A stretch of DNA of 64,000 bases from Thysanoteuthis rhombus. Its lineage: Eukaryota; Mollusca; Cephalopoda; Oegopsida; Thysanoteuthidae. Positions 22,986-33,355 of this stretch are shown here, in pieces; position 1 is the stretch's first letter, and each line of letters starts with the position of its first letter. The notes under the pieces were generated by a model. It saw nothing but the letters and a program-made list of their open reading frames with translations, did no database searches and was not told where the DNA came from. The position numbers were made by a program, and so were the translations under genes. Location: contig OY735237.1 in NCBI GenBank assembly GCA_963457665.1, positions 1,154,001 to 1,218,000 of the forward strand, written 5' to 3'.

Positions 22986-23414
22986 ATAATTACAATTTCA
23001 TTTTCACTTTGGAAGCTAATTGACCTAGTAAGTCTGCATCATTAGGAGCTCATTTATTTAACAAAAGTAAATTCAAGAAAGAGCCGACAAGCATAGGGCA
23101 GGTAAGGGGAGGGGCAAATGATGATGGCAAAATTCAGGGTCAAATGTGCAGGAAGTATATCAAACATTTGTATTCATTGAGTCTATTTTCCTTTGGTTAA
23201 ATATGATTTTTAATAAAATACACTATAGTATAATATTTACTAAACTTAGCTTCATTCAGTAAAAGGCCGAATAGGTGGGGGCTGATATGGAAGGGAAGAT
23301 AATACTACAATTTCCTGGAAAGGGAGACCTGCCTACTTGGAGAATCAGCATTCAAATTTCATTTTTCTTCTTTTCTATTCTTTCTTCTCTCTTTTTTTTT
23401 CCACCTAGGTTTGA

Positions 23415-23630
23415 CCATTGACTCAAGAGTCACACAACAGAAACCATCACATGGCATTTGGGGGTGATCAATTATTAGCCGATGATCACTAAAAAGTCTG
23501 AATTTTCAAAAAACAAAATAAAACGTTTTTCCTGGACATAGCAAGGAGTAAATATTCGAATTTTTAGCCCTCTAGCTCCCTTGGTGCAGCCTGTATATGT
23601 GATGCTTTCTATCACTAGATAGCCTCTTGC
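23415..23630 (+). repeat. Dispersed repeat family 2, copy
   Basis: Contains 'agaaaccatcacatg', 'ggggtgatca', 'gatcactaaaaagtctgaa', 'ggacatagcaaggagtaaat' and 'agccctctagctcccttggt'. The middle section is shortened relative to 25020-25415. Confidence 0.7.
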
Positions 23631-23739
23631 CTGTCGGACACAGGGTAAAGTTTTGAGACATATTTTAGGGGAGAATGGTGTCCTCAATATGGAGGGAGAT
23701 ATTGTATCAGCAAGAATTTTCTGTGAAGAATTGTATGTA

Positions 23740-23887
23740 ATAATTTTCTAGAAATCTTCTATATTCTGAAAACTAGCTAATTGTCTGAATGTCTTCTATA
23801 CTTTGAAGAATAGCTAATTATCTAGAAGTTTTCTGTATTTTGAAAAATAGCTAATTATCTAGAAATCTTCTGTATTTTGAAAACTAG
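23740..23887. repeat. 37-bp minisatellite, four units
   Basis: Four adjoining units of exactly 37 bp (23740-23776, 23777-23813, 23814-23850, 23851-23887). Each ends in 'aactag' or 'aatag' and contains 'cttct(a/g)ta'. A (TCTAGA)-type palindrome occurs in three of them. Confidence 0.85.
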
Positions 23888-25019
23888 CTAAAAACCTGTT
23901 CTATTTGGCAGTTTTCAGGTAGTTCTTGCCAACGCCCCCCTCCTCTCCATTGGTTGGATACTGTTTGTACAAATATTTGACCCTCTTTTTATTACCCTGA
24001 TGGACTGCTGTTGCACAAACTGTTATCTGGATAATTTTTGAATGCAAAAAAAACAAAAAAACAGTGAAAAACATGATGAAAAAACATGCTGAATTTGATA
24101 ATAGTTTTATTTTCTGCCTCAGATGTGTAATTTTTGCATTATGAGAGTACATTCTCACATACATTTGAATTTTAGATGTAGATGAAAAAAAATGGTTGAA
24201 CAACAAGGTATGAAAAGAAGATAAATCTTTTTTTCTTCAGAACTGATATGAAAATTACAGAGGTGTGGAGGGGCTAAGGCACAAAAAATGGAACCAGCAT
24301 GCCAAGTTCAAACTCCAACTGAAGCAATTAGTGTTCACTTTTCCTTAGTGCTCTCGGAAAAAAGCATGAATCCATCCCTCCCTGTTAATTTAAGGGTAAA
24401 TAGTAGGGCAGAATGGGCTCTCTTGACATGGTTGACCACCAGTCTAGGAGACAGAATTCTGATTCCAAATCAACCTGAAGAGGAGTGGGCTCCATCAGGC
24501 TATCTCACCCTTGACACAGCAATGATGAAAATCATCTGTGTTACCCCAAGGACCCTGTGGAAGATTTTGATTTTCAAAGAACAGGGAAATCATGATAAAT
24601 CTATTTCAATTTGATCCTGATGATTTTAACCCATAAACCATTTCTCTTAAAGAAGTACATTTTGAAATTATTAGATAATGTATAAAATTTCTGCATTGGT
24701 TGGAAAACTTGAGTTATATACAGAGTACTAATTCTAAATTTTCTGTTTTTTTGTCTGTCTCAAAAATGGCCCCGAAATTGGCTATATTTAAAAAAAAGAA
24801 TTATCTACAAGAGCATACAGTGCCCTGGAAACCCATATTGCACGGCTTTACTTGGCTCATCCCTGATGGACCCTCCATAATCCTTAAGCATAAATCTAGG
24901 CACAGCTTTTCAACCTGTTTCCATCAATGAATTCCAGAAAAAGAATTTAAATCACCATGAAAAGTTTTTTCTTGTTGACGTAGATAAAAGGATATTGTAG
25001 ATGTTCAAATAACTGTAAA

Positions 25020-25415
25020 ACAAGTCTGGTTTGTCACTCTATAGAAACCATCACAGGAGCCAAATCTTTTAGCTGCATACCATGTTGAGGGTGATCAAAT
25101 GAAAAATTAGAAAAAAAGGGGTGATCAATGAAAAATGACCCCTCTTGCTTTTCGGGTAATGATCACTGAAAAAAATCTGAATAAAAAATAACAAAACAAG
25201 TGTGAATGTTACCAGGCACAAACTGAGAATGAATTCAGCATAAATTTAGATTGTAAATGGAATGTCCTACTAAAAACCTATTTAGAATGTAAATTTGGAA
25301 TAGATGAAATAAGCTGTTTATGTCTCGATATAGTTGAGAAAATGTTGAAAATTTCAGCCACTCCATTGGTGTGGCCTGTATGTGTGATTCATTCATAAAT
25401 AGCCAGCCAACTTGA
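25020..25415 (+). repeat. Dispersed repeat family 2, near full copy
   Basis: Starts 'aagtctggtttgtcactc', then 'agaaaccatcacagg', 'ttagctgcataccatgttga', 'gggtgatcaa', 'taatgatcactgaaaaaa' and 'caggcacaaactga', and ends 'ttcagccactccattggtgt'. It lies 170 bp from an inverted copy at 25585. Open frames across it are accidental. Confidence 0.75.
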
Positions 25416-25584
25416 AAACTGAAGAAACCTTTTATGACATTTCTGGTTGATGGCTTTTTAATATGAAAAAGAAACTTTAACGCATAAACATTTTTGTATA
25501 TCAAGAGAAAACACTTGAGAAATGCAAAAACATATTTAAGTCTGTCAGTTTCTAAGTAGGTGTATGTATGTATCGTGTGTACAG

Positions 25585-25865
25585 GCAGCAGCAATGGAGC
25601 TAAAGGGCTGGAAATTTAAACATTTACTCCCCATGTTGTCTACAAAAAATTTTTCTTCTCCCTAGATAATAATTCAGTCCAGCTCGGGGGAGGGGGGGGC
25701 ATCAATTTGCAATGAGAGTTTATGCTAAATTGGTCCCTTAATTTATAGTCGGCAATATTCACTTTTCAATTGATCAACTCTAATATGACATGATGGTAAA
25801 AAGCTGTTGGTCATGTGATGGTTTCTATTGAGTGACTAACCAGACCTGGTTTCATTAATACTCTA
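25585..25865 (-). repeat. Dispersed repeat family 2, inverted copy
   Basis: Reverse complement of the family. It begins on the + strand with 'gcaatggagctaaagggctg' and ends with 'gtgatggtttctattgagtg' and 'actaaccagacctgg'. Together with 25020-25415 it forms a large imperfect inverted repeat. Confidence 0.75.
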
Positions 25866-25927
25866 TTGACAGAATGAGATTTTCTTTTTTCTATTAAAAA
25901 TAAATGTGAGTGGTAATGTCAACAGAC

Positions 25928-26245
25928 ATCCACTCGGGTAGTGTAATGGTTAATATGTCAGCCTCTCAGCTGGATGGTCCAGGGTTCAATTCCCAGTATA
26001 AGCAAAGAGTGTGAAAAAACACTTCATCCAGCTAATTGAGTACACTCTAAGCTATGGTGGACTTGCATTCTTCCAAGGGGGTGGTTGAAAAATAACTTGT
26101 AGGTATAGAGTCCTGGTCTCGACCGACTCGGGACTTGCAAGGCTCACTAAGCTGATGCTTGCAACAGAAACCGGGACTTTGCCAGCTGTTTTCGTACTGT
26201 TGCCTCTTGAGAAACGTGGACCTTACCTTTTTCAAGGTCAATAGA
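25928..26245 (+). repeat. tRNA-derived SINE
   Basis: The head has an A-box-like 'ggtagtgtaatggttaatat' and a perfect-looking B box GGTTCAATTCC at tRNA spacing, followed by a non-tRNA body with better than average GC. The 3' limit is uncertain; the body appears to run to 'caaggtcaatagacaag' near 26245. No second copy occurs in the window, so subfamily and tail are unresolved. Confidence 0.7.
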
Positions 26246-26249
26246 CAAG

Positions 26250-27125
26250 GCGTCTGAGACTAAGTTGAATTTGCTGCAGAAAAACAGGGCTCAACGTTCA
26301 GTTATCTGCAACATTTTGTGGAGCTATCAGGGTCAAAAGAACTGTTCCTACATTGGAAACTTATGGGGAATGAGAAATGGGTTTTGTAGGTTAAAAGAAA
26401 CTGAAAGAAGCAATAGCTTATCTCTAGATCAGACACAGAAATATTGATTCGATCAAACATAGATTGTCTGACTTCTATTTTGCTGCAAAGCTCTTTTATT
26501 GAGAGGATTGAAAAGTTGCTTTCAAGATGGATGACTCGGTTACTTTTCAGTTCACTTGATATGTGACAAAGATTGCCAGTAGTTCTCCCTGATGATGGCT
26601 AAAATTTACGGCTAACTTTCCTGCTAAAAATGTTATGTATGCTCAGAAATTCATACTAAATCTTAAAAAATTAAAATCATACATCTCATAAGATAAGATA
26701 TTAACACAATAATGAAAATGAATAGCTAAAAATGTTAAATTCACTCCAAAATTCATACAAAGGGTTTAATATGCTATTTTTACCACAATTTTTCAAATAA
26801 TCTAGCCTTTTCAAACTATTTTTCCTGCAAATAATTGCCATATATTTATGAATATTAATTGACTGTGGGTATAAGATGAAGTTAAATTAGAATAGAAAAG
26901 TCCAAATAAGTCAGACCTGTACATAAGTCGACCTCAAAACCATAACCAAGATATTTGATGATTTTACCTTAGCAGGAAGAAACAAAACAAAAATGCACTC
27001 ACAAATTGGCTTGATATCTTTCATTGATTGCTAATTAAACATAAATAATTAATAACATGAAAATTTAATCTTCATTTATTCAAATGGTAACAAATAGAGT
27101 TTTAAATAACTAAATGTTTTACTAT
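26250..27125. other. Intronic sequence, no exon recognised
   Basis: AT-rich DNA; the block at 26570-26760 loosely repeats the 'ggctaaaa ... gctaaaaatgtta' motif seen near 15850 and 16480. Confidence 0.4.
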
Positions 27126-27129
27126 TTTA

Positions 27130-27285
27130 TTTTCATACATTTTTGTATTCGCTCATGTCTGTCCAAACAGTATCTCTAGATGTTCATGATTGATCTCAAT
27201 GAAATTTTTGGGAAGGATGGGCCATGGGCTAAGAAAGAAGTGATTCAATTTTTGAGTGGATCCAGGAAAAGGTTTTTGATAGAGA
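27130..27285 (+). repeat. Dispersed repeat family 3, copy d
   Basis: Contains 'gtattcgctcatgtctgtcc', 'agtatctctaga', 'atctcaatgaaattttt', 'gatgggccatgggct' and 'gagtggatccagga', collinear with 22455-22615. Confidence 0.7.
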
Positions 27286-27289
27286 TATT

Positions 27290-27772
27290 TTTTTTATACA
27301 TCAAGGAAAGGTAAAATGTTGTCTGGATATTGAATTTTGAAATGGAGTTACCTCCCCTTCATTTTCAGGTGTGCAGTATACAAAATCATTTTCATTCAGT
27401 TTTCTGTGACAGTGGTCATGGGCATCTGGTGGGGGTTAGGGCATGGGGCAGATGCCCTCTCCCCTCTTAGGCCTTCATGGGGGTTAGGGAAGGTTGAAAG
27501 TTGGAACCCCATAGTCCATGAATGATAATAGGGTTGTACAATTGTTTTATGCAACCCCAAGAGTTTCTTAATTATTCATTGGTACTCACTCCATGATATC
27601 ATCCACTCAAGATTAGATAATACGTCTTTGTCTGCAGTCAAGTAAATCATCTTACGTAGGGATCATTCACAGAGCCAGATTAAGACCACAATAGGTCCAA
27701 ACATAATTTTTAAGGTATCAAAATTATATGTGATCTGAACAGTAAATTTATATTGAAACTTGAACATAGTAA

Positions 27773-27805
<33 letters not shown>

Positions 27806-28445
27806 CTCTCACAATTTCGATATATTTTTTAAAAAAATGAAGACTTATTAATAAATTCAAATTTCCAATTTTGAATGAAAAAAAATGTAATGTTACACTG
27901 TTACTTTCAAACGTAAAATGACGTTTCTCATAGTTTCAGCTGAAGAAGGGATATTTTACTGAAATAATATTTTTCATTCATGTGCTGAAAGTATTATTTG
28001 TTTTATTCATAATAGATCTTTTTCCCAAGCAAATACTGATAGAATTCTTTATTGCTATCTATTTGTAGGCCCCTATATCTTTAATATTTTATGTAGTGTA
28101 GTTTGCATTTAGGTTCATCCAGCTTTGATCATTCAGAATGGGTTGTATTTACGTACACAATGAATTGCAGATGAAATGCCTATCATACAACCGGTTTGCC
28201 ACTATGTTATATATTCTGAGTCTACCCTTTTTTTCCCACCCCCCAGAAATATATGTTTTTCACCCTCCCCGGGAAAGTGGCAGAGGATATCCAAGACAAT
28301 GGTGTTGGCAGAGGTTTGTGCTCTCTAAGTGTTATCCTTTTTCTTTTTGCTTTTGTGTAAGAAATACTTGAGTAATCACCTATGATAAATACCCTATGTA
28401 CCACTTTTAAAATGTTGATATTTTTGTTATATTCAGAGCTGCAAT
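27290..28445. other. Intronic sequence, no exon recognised
   Basis: A (TA)n run lies at 27776-27803. Remaining sequence is AT-rich without recognisable coding or repeat structure. Confidence 0.4.
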
Positions 28446-28448
28446 CCT

Positions 28449-28525
28449 CAGTTTTTATTTTATTTTGAAGCTCAAACACACTGTATCATAATGCAGAATG
28501 TTTGAGCTTAAAATAAAACAAACTG
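28449..28525. repeat. Compact inverted repeat in the presumed TMEM86A intron
   Basis: The arms 28449-28478 and 28499-28525 are reverse complements from 'cagttt' to 'caaaca', with only single-base gaps, including a perfect 11-bp AAGCTCAAACA / TGTTTGAGCTT core. The loop is about 20 nt. The left arm is also AT-rich (ttttattttatttt). It lies 140 bp upstream of the 3' splice site. It could be a miniature foldback element or an RNA hairpin. Confidence 0.75.
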
Positions 28526-28665
28526 ATTGTTCTAACTCGAAAAATAATGAAAATATCAGCTTTTTAAAAATTGGTTCATTGGGCACTTATCATACGTACC
28601 TATTGATTTGGAAATAATGTGAGAACTAATTCCAATTTTTTTCTCTTTTTTTCTTCAATCTACAG

Positions 28666-29361
28666 TTAAAAAGCATTGGTCCGAAGTTGGTGCCATTCTT
28701 CAAGACAGTTGCCCTGTATTTTGTCCTGTACCCTGACGAGAATCCACCCACAATCTTTTGTTGTCTCTTCAAATGTCTACCCATCATCTCGCTGATGCTT
28801 TTTGTCCTCCTTCAGGGCATGAGCTTCAGTATTTACTATCGATACTCACGGAGAATCTTGGTTGGACTTATCTTCAGTTGCCTCGGTGACGCTTTCCTCG
28901 TCTGGAAACAAAACTATTTCATGCACGGTATTGCAATGTTTGCCATTTCCCAAGTGATGTATGCTCGAGCCTTTGGATGGAAGCCTTTCAACCCGTATGC
29001 TCTCGGAGTATTATCTGTTATCGGAACCGTAGGTTATTACTACGTAGCGTCTGCCCTTAATGGGATCCTCCTCTACTTAGTAGCCCTCTATATAATTCTG
29101 ATACTAACCATGACTTGGCGTGCAATAGCCCGAGTTCAATTCTTCGATGAGCTGTGGACGTGGACCAAATTATGCGGCTGTGCTGGCTCCATTTTATTCC
29201 TCATCTCTGACTTTGTGATTGCCATTGATAAGTTCCGAACCCCTGTACCATTTTCTCACACGATTGTCATGTCCACGTATTATGCAGCTCAGCTCGGTAT
29301 TTCTCTGTCGGTTGTTGATAGCCAAGCGGAAGAACTGTTGATTCAGTCAAAACAAAATTGA
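28666..29361 (+). CDS. TMEM86A: TMEM86A-type lysoplasmalogenase (YhhN family), main exon
   Basis: Family members are multi-pass membrane enzymes that hydrolyse the vinyl-ether bond of lysoplasmalogens, releasing an aldehyde and a glycerophospho-head group. The exon opens after a polypyrimidine tract and CTACAG, in phase 0, and encodes 231 residues to a TGA at 29359. With a six-codon first exon the protein would have 237 residues. It begins LKSIGPKLVPFFKT, matching the human N-terminus. About eight hydrophobic segments fit the family fold (near residues 15-27, 39-55, 70-86, 93-109, 118-134, 139-157, 175-193, 204-223). Conserved family blocks are present: GDAFLVW (80-86), HG (93-94), YARAFGW (105-111), ISD (186-188) and TYYAAQ (210-215). 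Aspartates 81 and 188 are the likely active-site acids by family analogy. The exon is intact, with higher GC than its flanks. All but the extreme N-terminus sits in this one exon. Confidence 0.95.
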   Translation, partial: LKSIGPKLVPFFKTVALYFVLYPDENPPTIFCCLFKCLPIISLMLFVLLQGMSFSIYYRYSRRILVGLIFSCLGDAFLVWKQNYFMHGIAMFAISQVMYARAFGWKPFNPYALGVLSVIGTVGYYYVASALNGILLYLVALYIILILTMTWRAIARVQFFDELWTWTKLCGCAGSILFLISDFVIAIDKFRTPVPFSHTIVMSTYYAAQLGISLSVVDSQAEELLIQSKQN

Positions 29362-30310
29362 GACTGAGGCCATCGGTCTTGAAAAGGTTCGGAAAGCGAT
29401 TGCTTCAAACTTCCTAAAAAATCAGGACAAACAATGGGGCTTTTTTTTACAAAAAAATTGGTATAAATTGGTGTAACTGTTAGGTTCAAACAAATCTGAT
29501 CAAATACTGTTGGATGTCAAACCATTTTTTGGATGCATTAGCATCTATATCAGCGATCGCTGTCACTGACTGACTGACTAATTGACATAGCAAACGCCTC
29601 ATAGGACCTTCACGCAGCCTTCCCTCTCACTCTTCCTATGAATCTGATGTCGCTCAAGTTACATTTTATTAACGTCATTAGAACGTGGAATTTTATTTTA
29701 CTACATCAGAAGACAAACGCGTCAATTGCATGAAAGAAATTCTATTTTACTACAATACTAGTGTTATATGAAGGTTCTTTCAGAGGAAAGGGCTTTTGAA
29801 GGTGGGAGCATTGAAAGAATGGGCTTCTAAAAGCAGGGGCTTCTAAAAGCAGGGGCTTCTACAGGTGCTAAAGATCGATCCAGCACATCTACGGTCTGAC
29901 ATCCAGTCTAGTTAAATTAGGTCCCTAAACTCTGATTTGAACTCTTGCAAGATCAGTGCATACATTAATTCTTCAAACAGTCAGTTTATTCACTGATTTT
30001 CTCTGGACTAGTGCAATTTTCCGTCTTTTGAGGGGTGCAACGGACGGGGTGGGGGTGATTTTTTGTTGATATTGTGTGTAAAAAATTTCATGTAGTGTAA
30101 TTTTTTTCCCATGACAGAAGTATGTGCACACTTCTGAATTCAGTACAGTGAATCGATACTTTTTCCATGAAAATGCAGAATTTAAGATCTTTGGTGCGCA
30201 CTTTAATTTTCCTTGTGCACTGATTGCAAAACAGTTTAGAAAGAACTATCACCTTGTGAACTCATTCAGATGGTTAGTTTGGGGTTGGGGGTGTGGATTA
30301 ATGTATTGGC
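29362..30310 (+). other. Presumed 3' UTR and downstream flank of TMEM86A
   Basis: No AATAAA follows the stop within about 1.4 kb. The nearest weak signal I see is ATTAAA at 30817-30822, so the 3' end is undefined. A short 18-bp direct repeat ('aggggcttctaaaagc' type, about 2.5 copies) lies at roughly 29820-29862. No further exon was recognised. Confidence 0.35.
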
Positions 30311-30314
30311 TAAG

Positions 30315-30440
30315 TCTTTGGACTAGTGGTTGAGTGGATAGAAATGTTGGTCAAATATATCTAATTACCCTCTTGTGACAGTTGTCAGTTCAATCCCTGG
30401 GTCAGGCGGTGCTGAAAAATCATATATCCTGGTACAGTGG
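30315..30440 (+). repeat. tRNA-derived SINE head
   Basis: A-box-like 'actagtggttgagtgga' and B box 'agttcaatccctgggtc' lie at tRNA spacing, followed by 'aggcggtgctg'. The 3' limit is uncertain and may extend to about 30480. No second copy is in the window. Confidence 0.55.
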
Positions 30441-30559
30441 AAGAGTCAGATGAGCATTGCAAGGACCGATTATCTAGGAAAACTCAACATATACGAGATT
30501 GTGGAATCTATTGTAAAACGAGAACAAGAAGGTTCAGTTTGAAATTCACAGAAAGATAC

Positions 30560-30650
30560 TGATTTGAAGAGAGCCGGAGGGTACAACGACTGAAACATTG
30601 TGACTATAACAATCAAGATGAGGACACTAGTCTGAACAAATCAGTGGAGG
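30560..30650 (+). repeat. Short conserved hairpin motif, copy a
   Basis: Contains 'tacaacgactgaaacattgtg' minus its ends, then 'caagatgaggacactagtctg'-type sequence. The same order occurs at 36470-36570. The first part can fold (caacg / cattg). This is probably the degenerate end of a retroelement; the family is not identified. Confidence 0.4.
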
Positions 30651-31073
30651 ATAATAATAATTCATCGTCTCAGAAATGAAGAACCAAACAGTCAAGTACC
30701 GTAACAAAGAAAAAATCCTCTATCCATACAAGAATCCCTCGGGTAGCATGTATTTCGATTAATGTGCTAACGATTTTTACTTCCTCCCAAAAATTGAATA
30801 GTGCACTTTATTAAGTATTAAAAAATTGTTTTAATTATTTCTAATTTTCAAGAAAATTTCGAGTTCAGGATTAATTACATTACTCCCCACAGGTTTTGAT
30901 TATTTTCATTATTCAAGTTCAATTAACACCATTTTGATTATAACTGCATTTTTTTGGATGCAGTTACAGCATTATTCAGTCGGGGGTGTCCCTGTATAAC
31001 CCCCGTTCCCTCTAAATTTACGATTGAATTTTGAAATTGTTGTGGGACATGAACAGAATTTCTCCCCTTGCAT

Positions 31074-31326
31074 TTTCACAGGTCTCCCCCATTATAGTAC
31101 GAGTCACAACGTAGCACAGATGGATGGTAGACCTCAAAATGTCAATTTAGCTAAGAAAAAAAGAACTATATCAAGCACCAAAATAGCTAAATTGGCAATC
31201 AGGTTATCACAACTCGGTTATAATGCAGTTGGCTTACTTAGACCCCAACACCCGCAGTATAATGAGGGATACCTGTGTAGACTTTCACCGATATCATTGG
31301 ACGAAGAAGATGTGATTTGTTTCTAG
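31074..31326 (+). CDS. Possible orphan 3'-terminal exon, unrecognised
   Basis: After an acceptor-like 'ccttgcattttcacag', an open frame of about 84 codons runs to TAG at 31324. Its composition is protein-like and not low-complexity: KKKRTISSTKIAKLAIRL, then SQLGYNAVGLLRPQHPQYNE, ending DEEDVICF. It keeps several CpGs in a CpG-poor setting. I do not recognise the sequence. It could be a terminal exon of an unknown gene, a decayed exon, or chance: open frames of 100 codons occur elsewhere in this window by accident. A weak ATTAAA lies near 31666. Confidence 0.2.
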
Positions 31327-31682
31327 TCGATATTTCCATTGATTATTGAATGTTAGTAAAATATTCACAGAATTAAGTGACCTTTTTCAGTAACTGAAGT
31401 ATTGTGTGAGTTTTTTCACCAAACGGGGCCAGCGCAAGAATTCCAGGCATCCCAGCAGGTTTGCCACTCTTTACTTAACAAGACCAAAATTGAACATATT
31501 AAGGAATAATGTTATTTGGTTCTGAAACTAAAGATCTGTTACTGAAGGGAAATTCATAAAAGATGATCCCTCACACGAGAACAATATGATACATTGTAAA
31601 CATACATGAGTAATTGATAAAGAATATGTATTTTAATCCGTCGTTCTTGTTACTTTAGTTTGATTATTAAAGTCTTTAAATA

Positions 31683-33007
31683 TTTGATTATTTTGGTACC
31701 GACTTTATTTGATTATTTTGGAACCGACTTTATTTGATTATTTTGGTACCGACTTCATTTGATTATTTTGGTACCGACTTCATTTGATTATTTTGGTACC
31801 GACTTCATTTGATTATTTTGGTACCGACTTTATTTGATTATTTTGGTACCGACTTTATTTGATTATTTTGGTACCGACTTTATTTGATTATTTTGGTACC
31901 GACTTCATTTGATTATTTTGGTACCGACTTTATTTGATTATTTTGGTACCGACTTTATTTGATTATTTTGGTACCGACTTCATTTGATTATTTTGGTACC
32001 GACTTTATTTGATTATTTTGGTACCGACTTTATTTGATTATTTTGGTACCGACTTTATTTGATTATTTTGGTACCGACTTCATTTGATTATTTTGGTACC
32101 GACTTTATTTGATTATTTTGGTACCGACTTTATTTGATTATTTTGGTACCGACTTTATTTGATTATTTTGGAACCGACTTTATTTGATTATTTTGGTACC
32201 GACTTCATTTGATTATTTTGGTACCGACTTCATTTGATTATTTTGGTACCGACTTTATTTGATTATTTTGGTACCGACTTTATTTGATTATTTTGGTACC
32301 GACTTTATTTGATTATTTTGGTACCGACTTTATTTGATTATTTTGGTACCGACTTTATTTGATTATTTTGGAACCGACTTTATTTGATTATTTTGGTACC
32401 GACTTTATTTGATTATTTTGGTACCGACTTCATTTGATTATTTTGGTACCGACTTTATTTGATTATTTTGGTACCGACTTTATTTGATTATTTTGGTACC
32501 GACTTTATTTGATTATTTTGGTACCGACTTCATTTGATTATTTTGGTACCGACTTTATTTGATTATTTTGGTACCGACTTTATTTGATTATTTTGGTACC
32601 GACTTTATTTGATTATTTTGGTACCGACTTTATTTGATTATTTTGGTACCGACTTCATTTGATTATTTTGGTACCGACTTTATTTGATTATTTTGGTACC
32701 GACTTTATTTGATTATTTTGGTACCGACTTTATTTGATTATTTTGGAACCGACTTTATTTGATTATTTTGGTACCGACTTCATTTGATTATTTTGGTACC
32801 GACTTCATTTGATTATTTTGGTACCGACTTTATTTGATTATTTTGGTACCGACTTTATTTGATTATTTTGGTACCGACTTTATTTGATTATTTTGGTACC
32901 GACTTTATTTGATTATTTTGGTACTGACTTTATTTGATTATTTTGGTACCGACTTTATTTGATTATTTTGGTACCGACTTTATTTGATTATTTTGGTACT
33001 GACTTCA
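31683..33007. repeat. 25-bp minisatellite, 53 units, KpnI palindrome
   Basis: Exactly 53 units of 25 bp with no length variants. Each contains TTTGATTATTTTGG and almost all carry GGTACC followed by GACTT. Only three variable positions are seen: T or C in 'gactt(t/c)a', GTACC or GAACC (units 2, 20, 28, 43), and two units near the 3' end with GTACT. Units 16-27 and 39-50 have the same variant order, so a block of at least 12 units was duplicated at a distance of 23 units (575 bp). Confidence 0.97.
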
Positions 33008-33355
33008 GTCCCAAGATTATACAATTTTTGTTTTGTGCTGCAAAAAACCTCTGGTAACCCTACACCCTTCACAAAGGTTTCGTGTCCTGTAGCCGAGAGT
33101 TTATTTGGTCCCTAAGCAACCGACTAAGTGTGCTTAATAGATATACAGATCCTGCTCTTAAATTCAGTAAAAGAGCTTTAATTCGGCTCCTTTTTGCTAT
33201 CATTGCATGAATTCAAGGCAAATGACTTGAATGTGCTGGAAAGAAAAAAAATGGTTGTATTTTTTAAAAATATCTGAGCAAAACTTCATTTTATTCCAGA
33301 GTTTTGGTAAAAATATCCAGTATTTTGTGGCTGAAAAATTTGCGAACATCTTTTG

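Larger units (their letters stand above)
18746..28665 (+). other. Presumed intron of TMEM86A
   Basis: From the donor-like GTGAGA to the acceptor ...TTTTTTTCTTCAATCTACAG at 28665. It contains repeats of families 2, 3 and 4, one SINE, a 4x37-bp minisatellite, microsatellites and a small inverted repeat near its 3' end. CpG is scarce: 4 in 24601-25200, against 17 in the 600 bp 13681-14280 upstream, counted by eye. No internal exon was recognised. The 5' end depends on the first-exon call. Confidence 0.4.

Noticed and set aside
24288-24614. 108-codon + strand frame
   Set aside because: The composition is odd, there is no splice or family support, and it lies in repeat-rich presumed intron. It is probably part of an unrecognised dispersed repeat.
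25235-25594. 119-codon minus-strand frame
   Set aside because: It runs through the inverted and direct copies of repeat family 2, whose other copies do not keep the frame.
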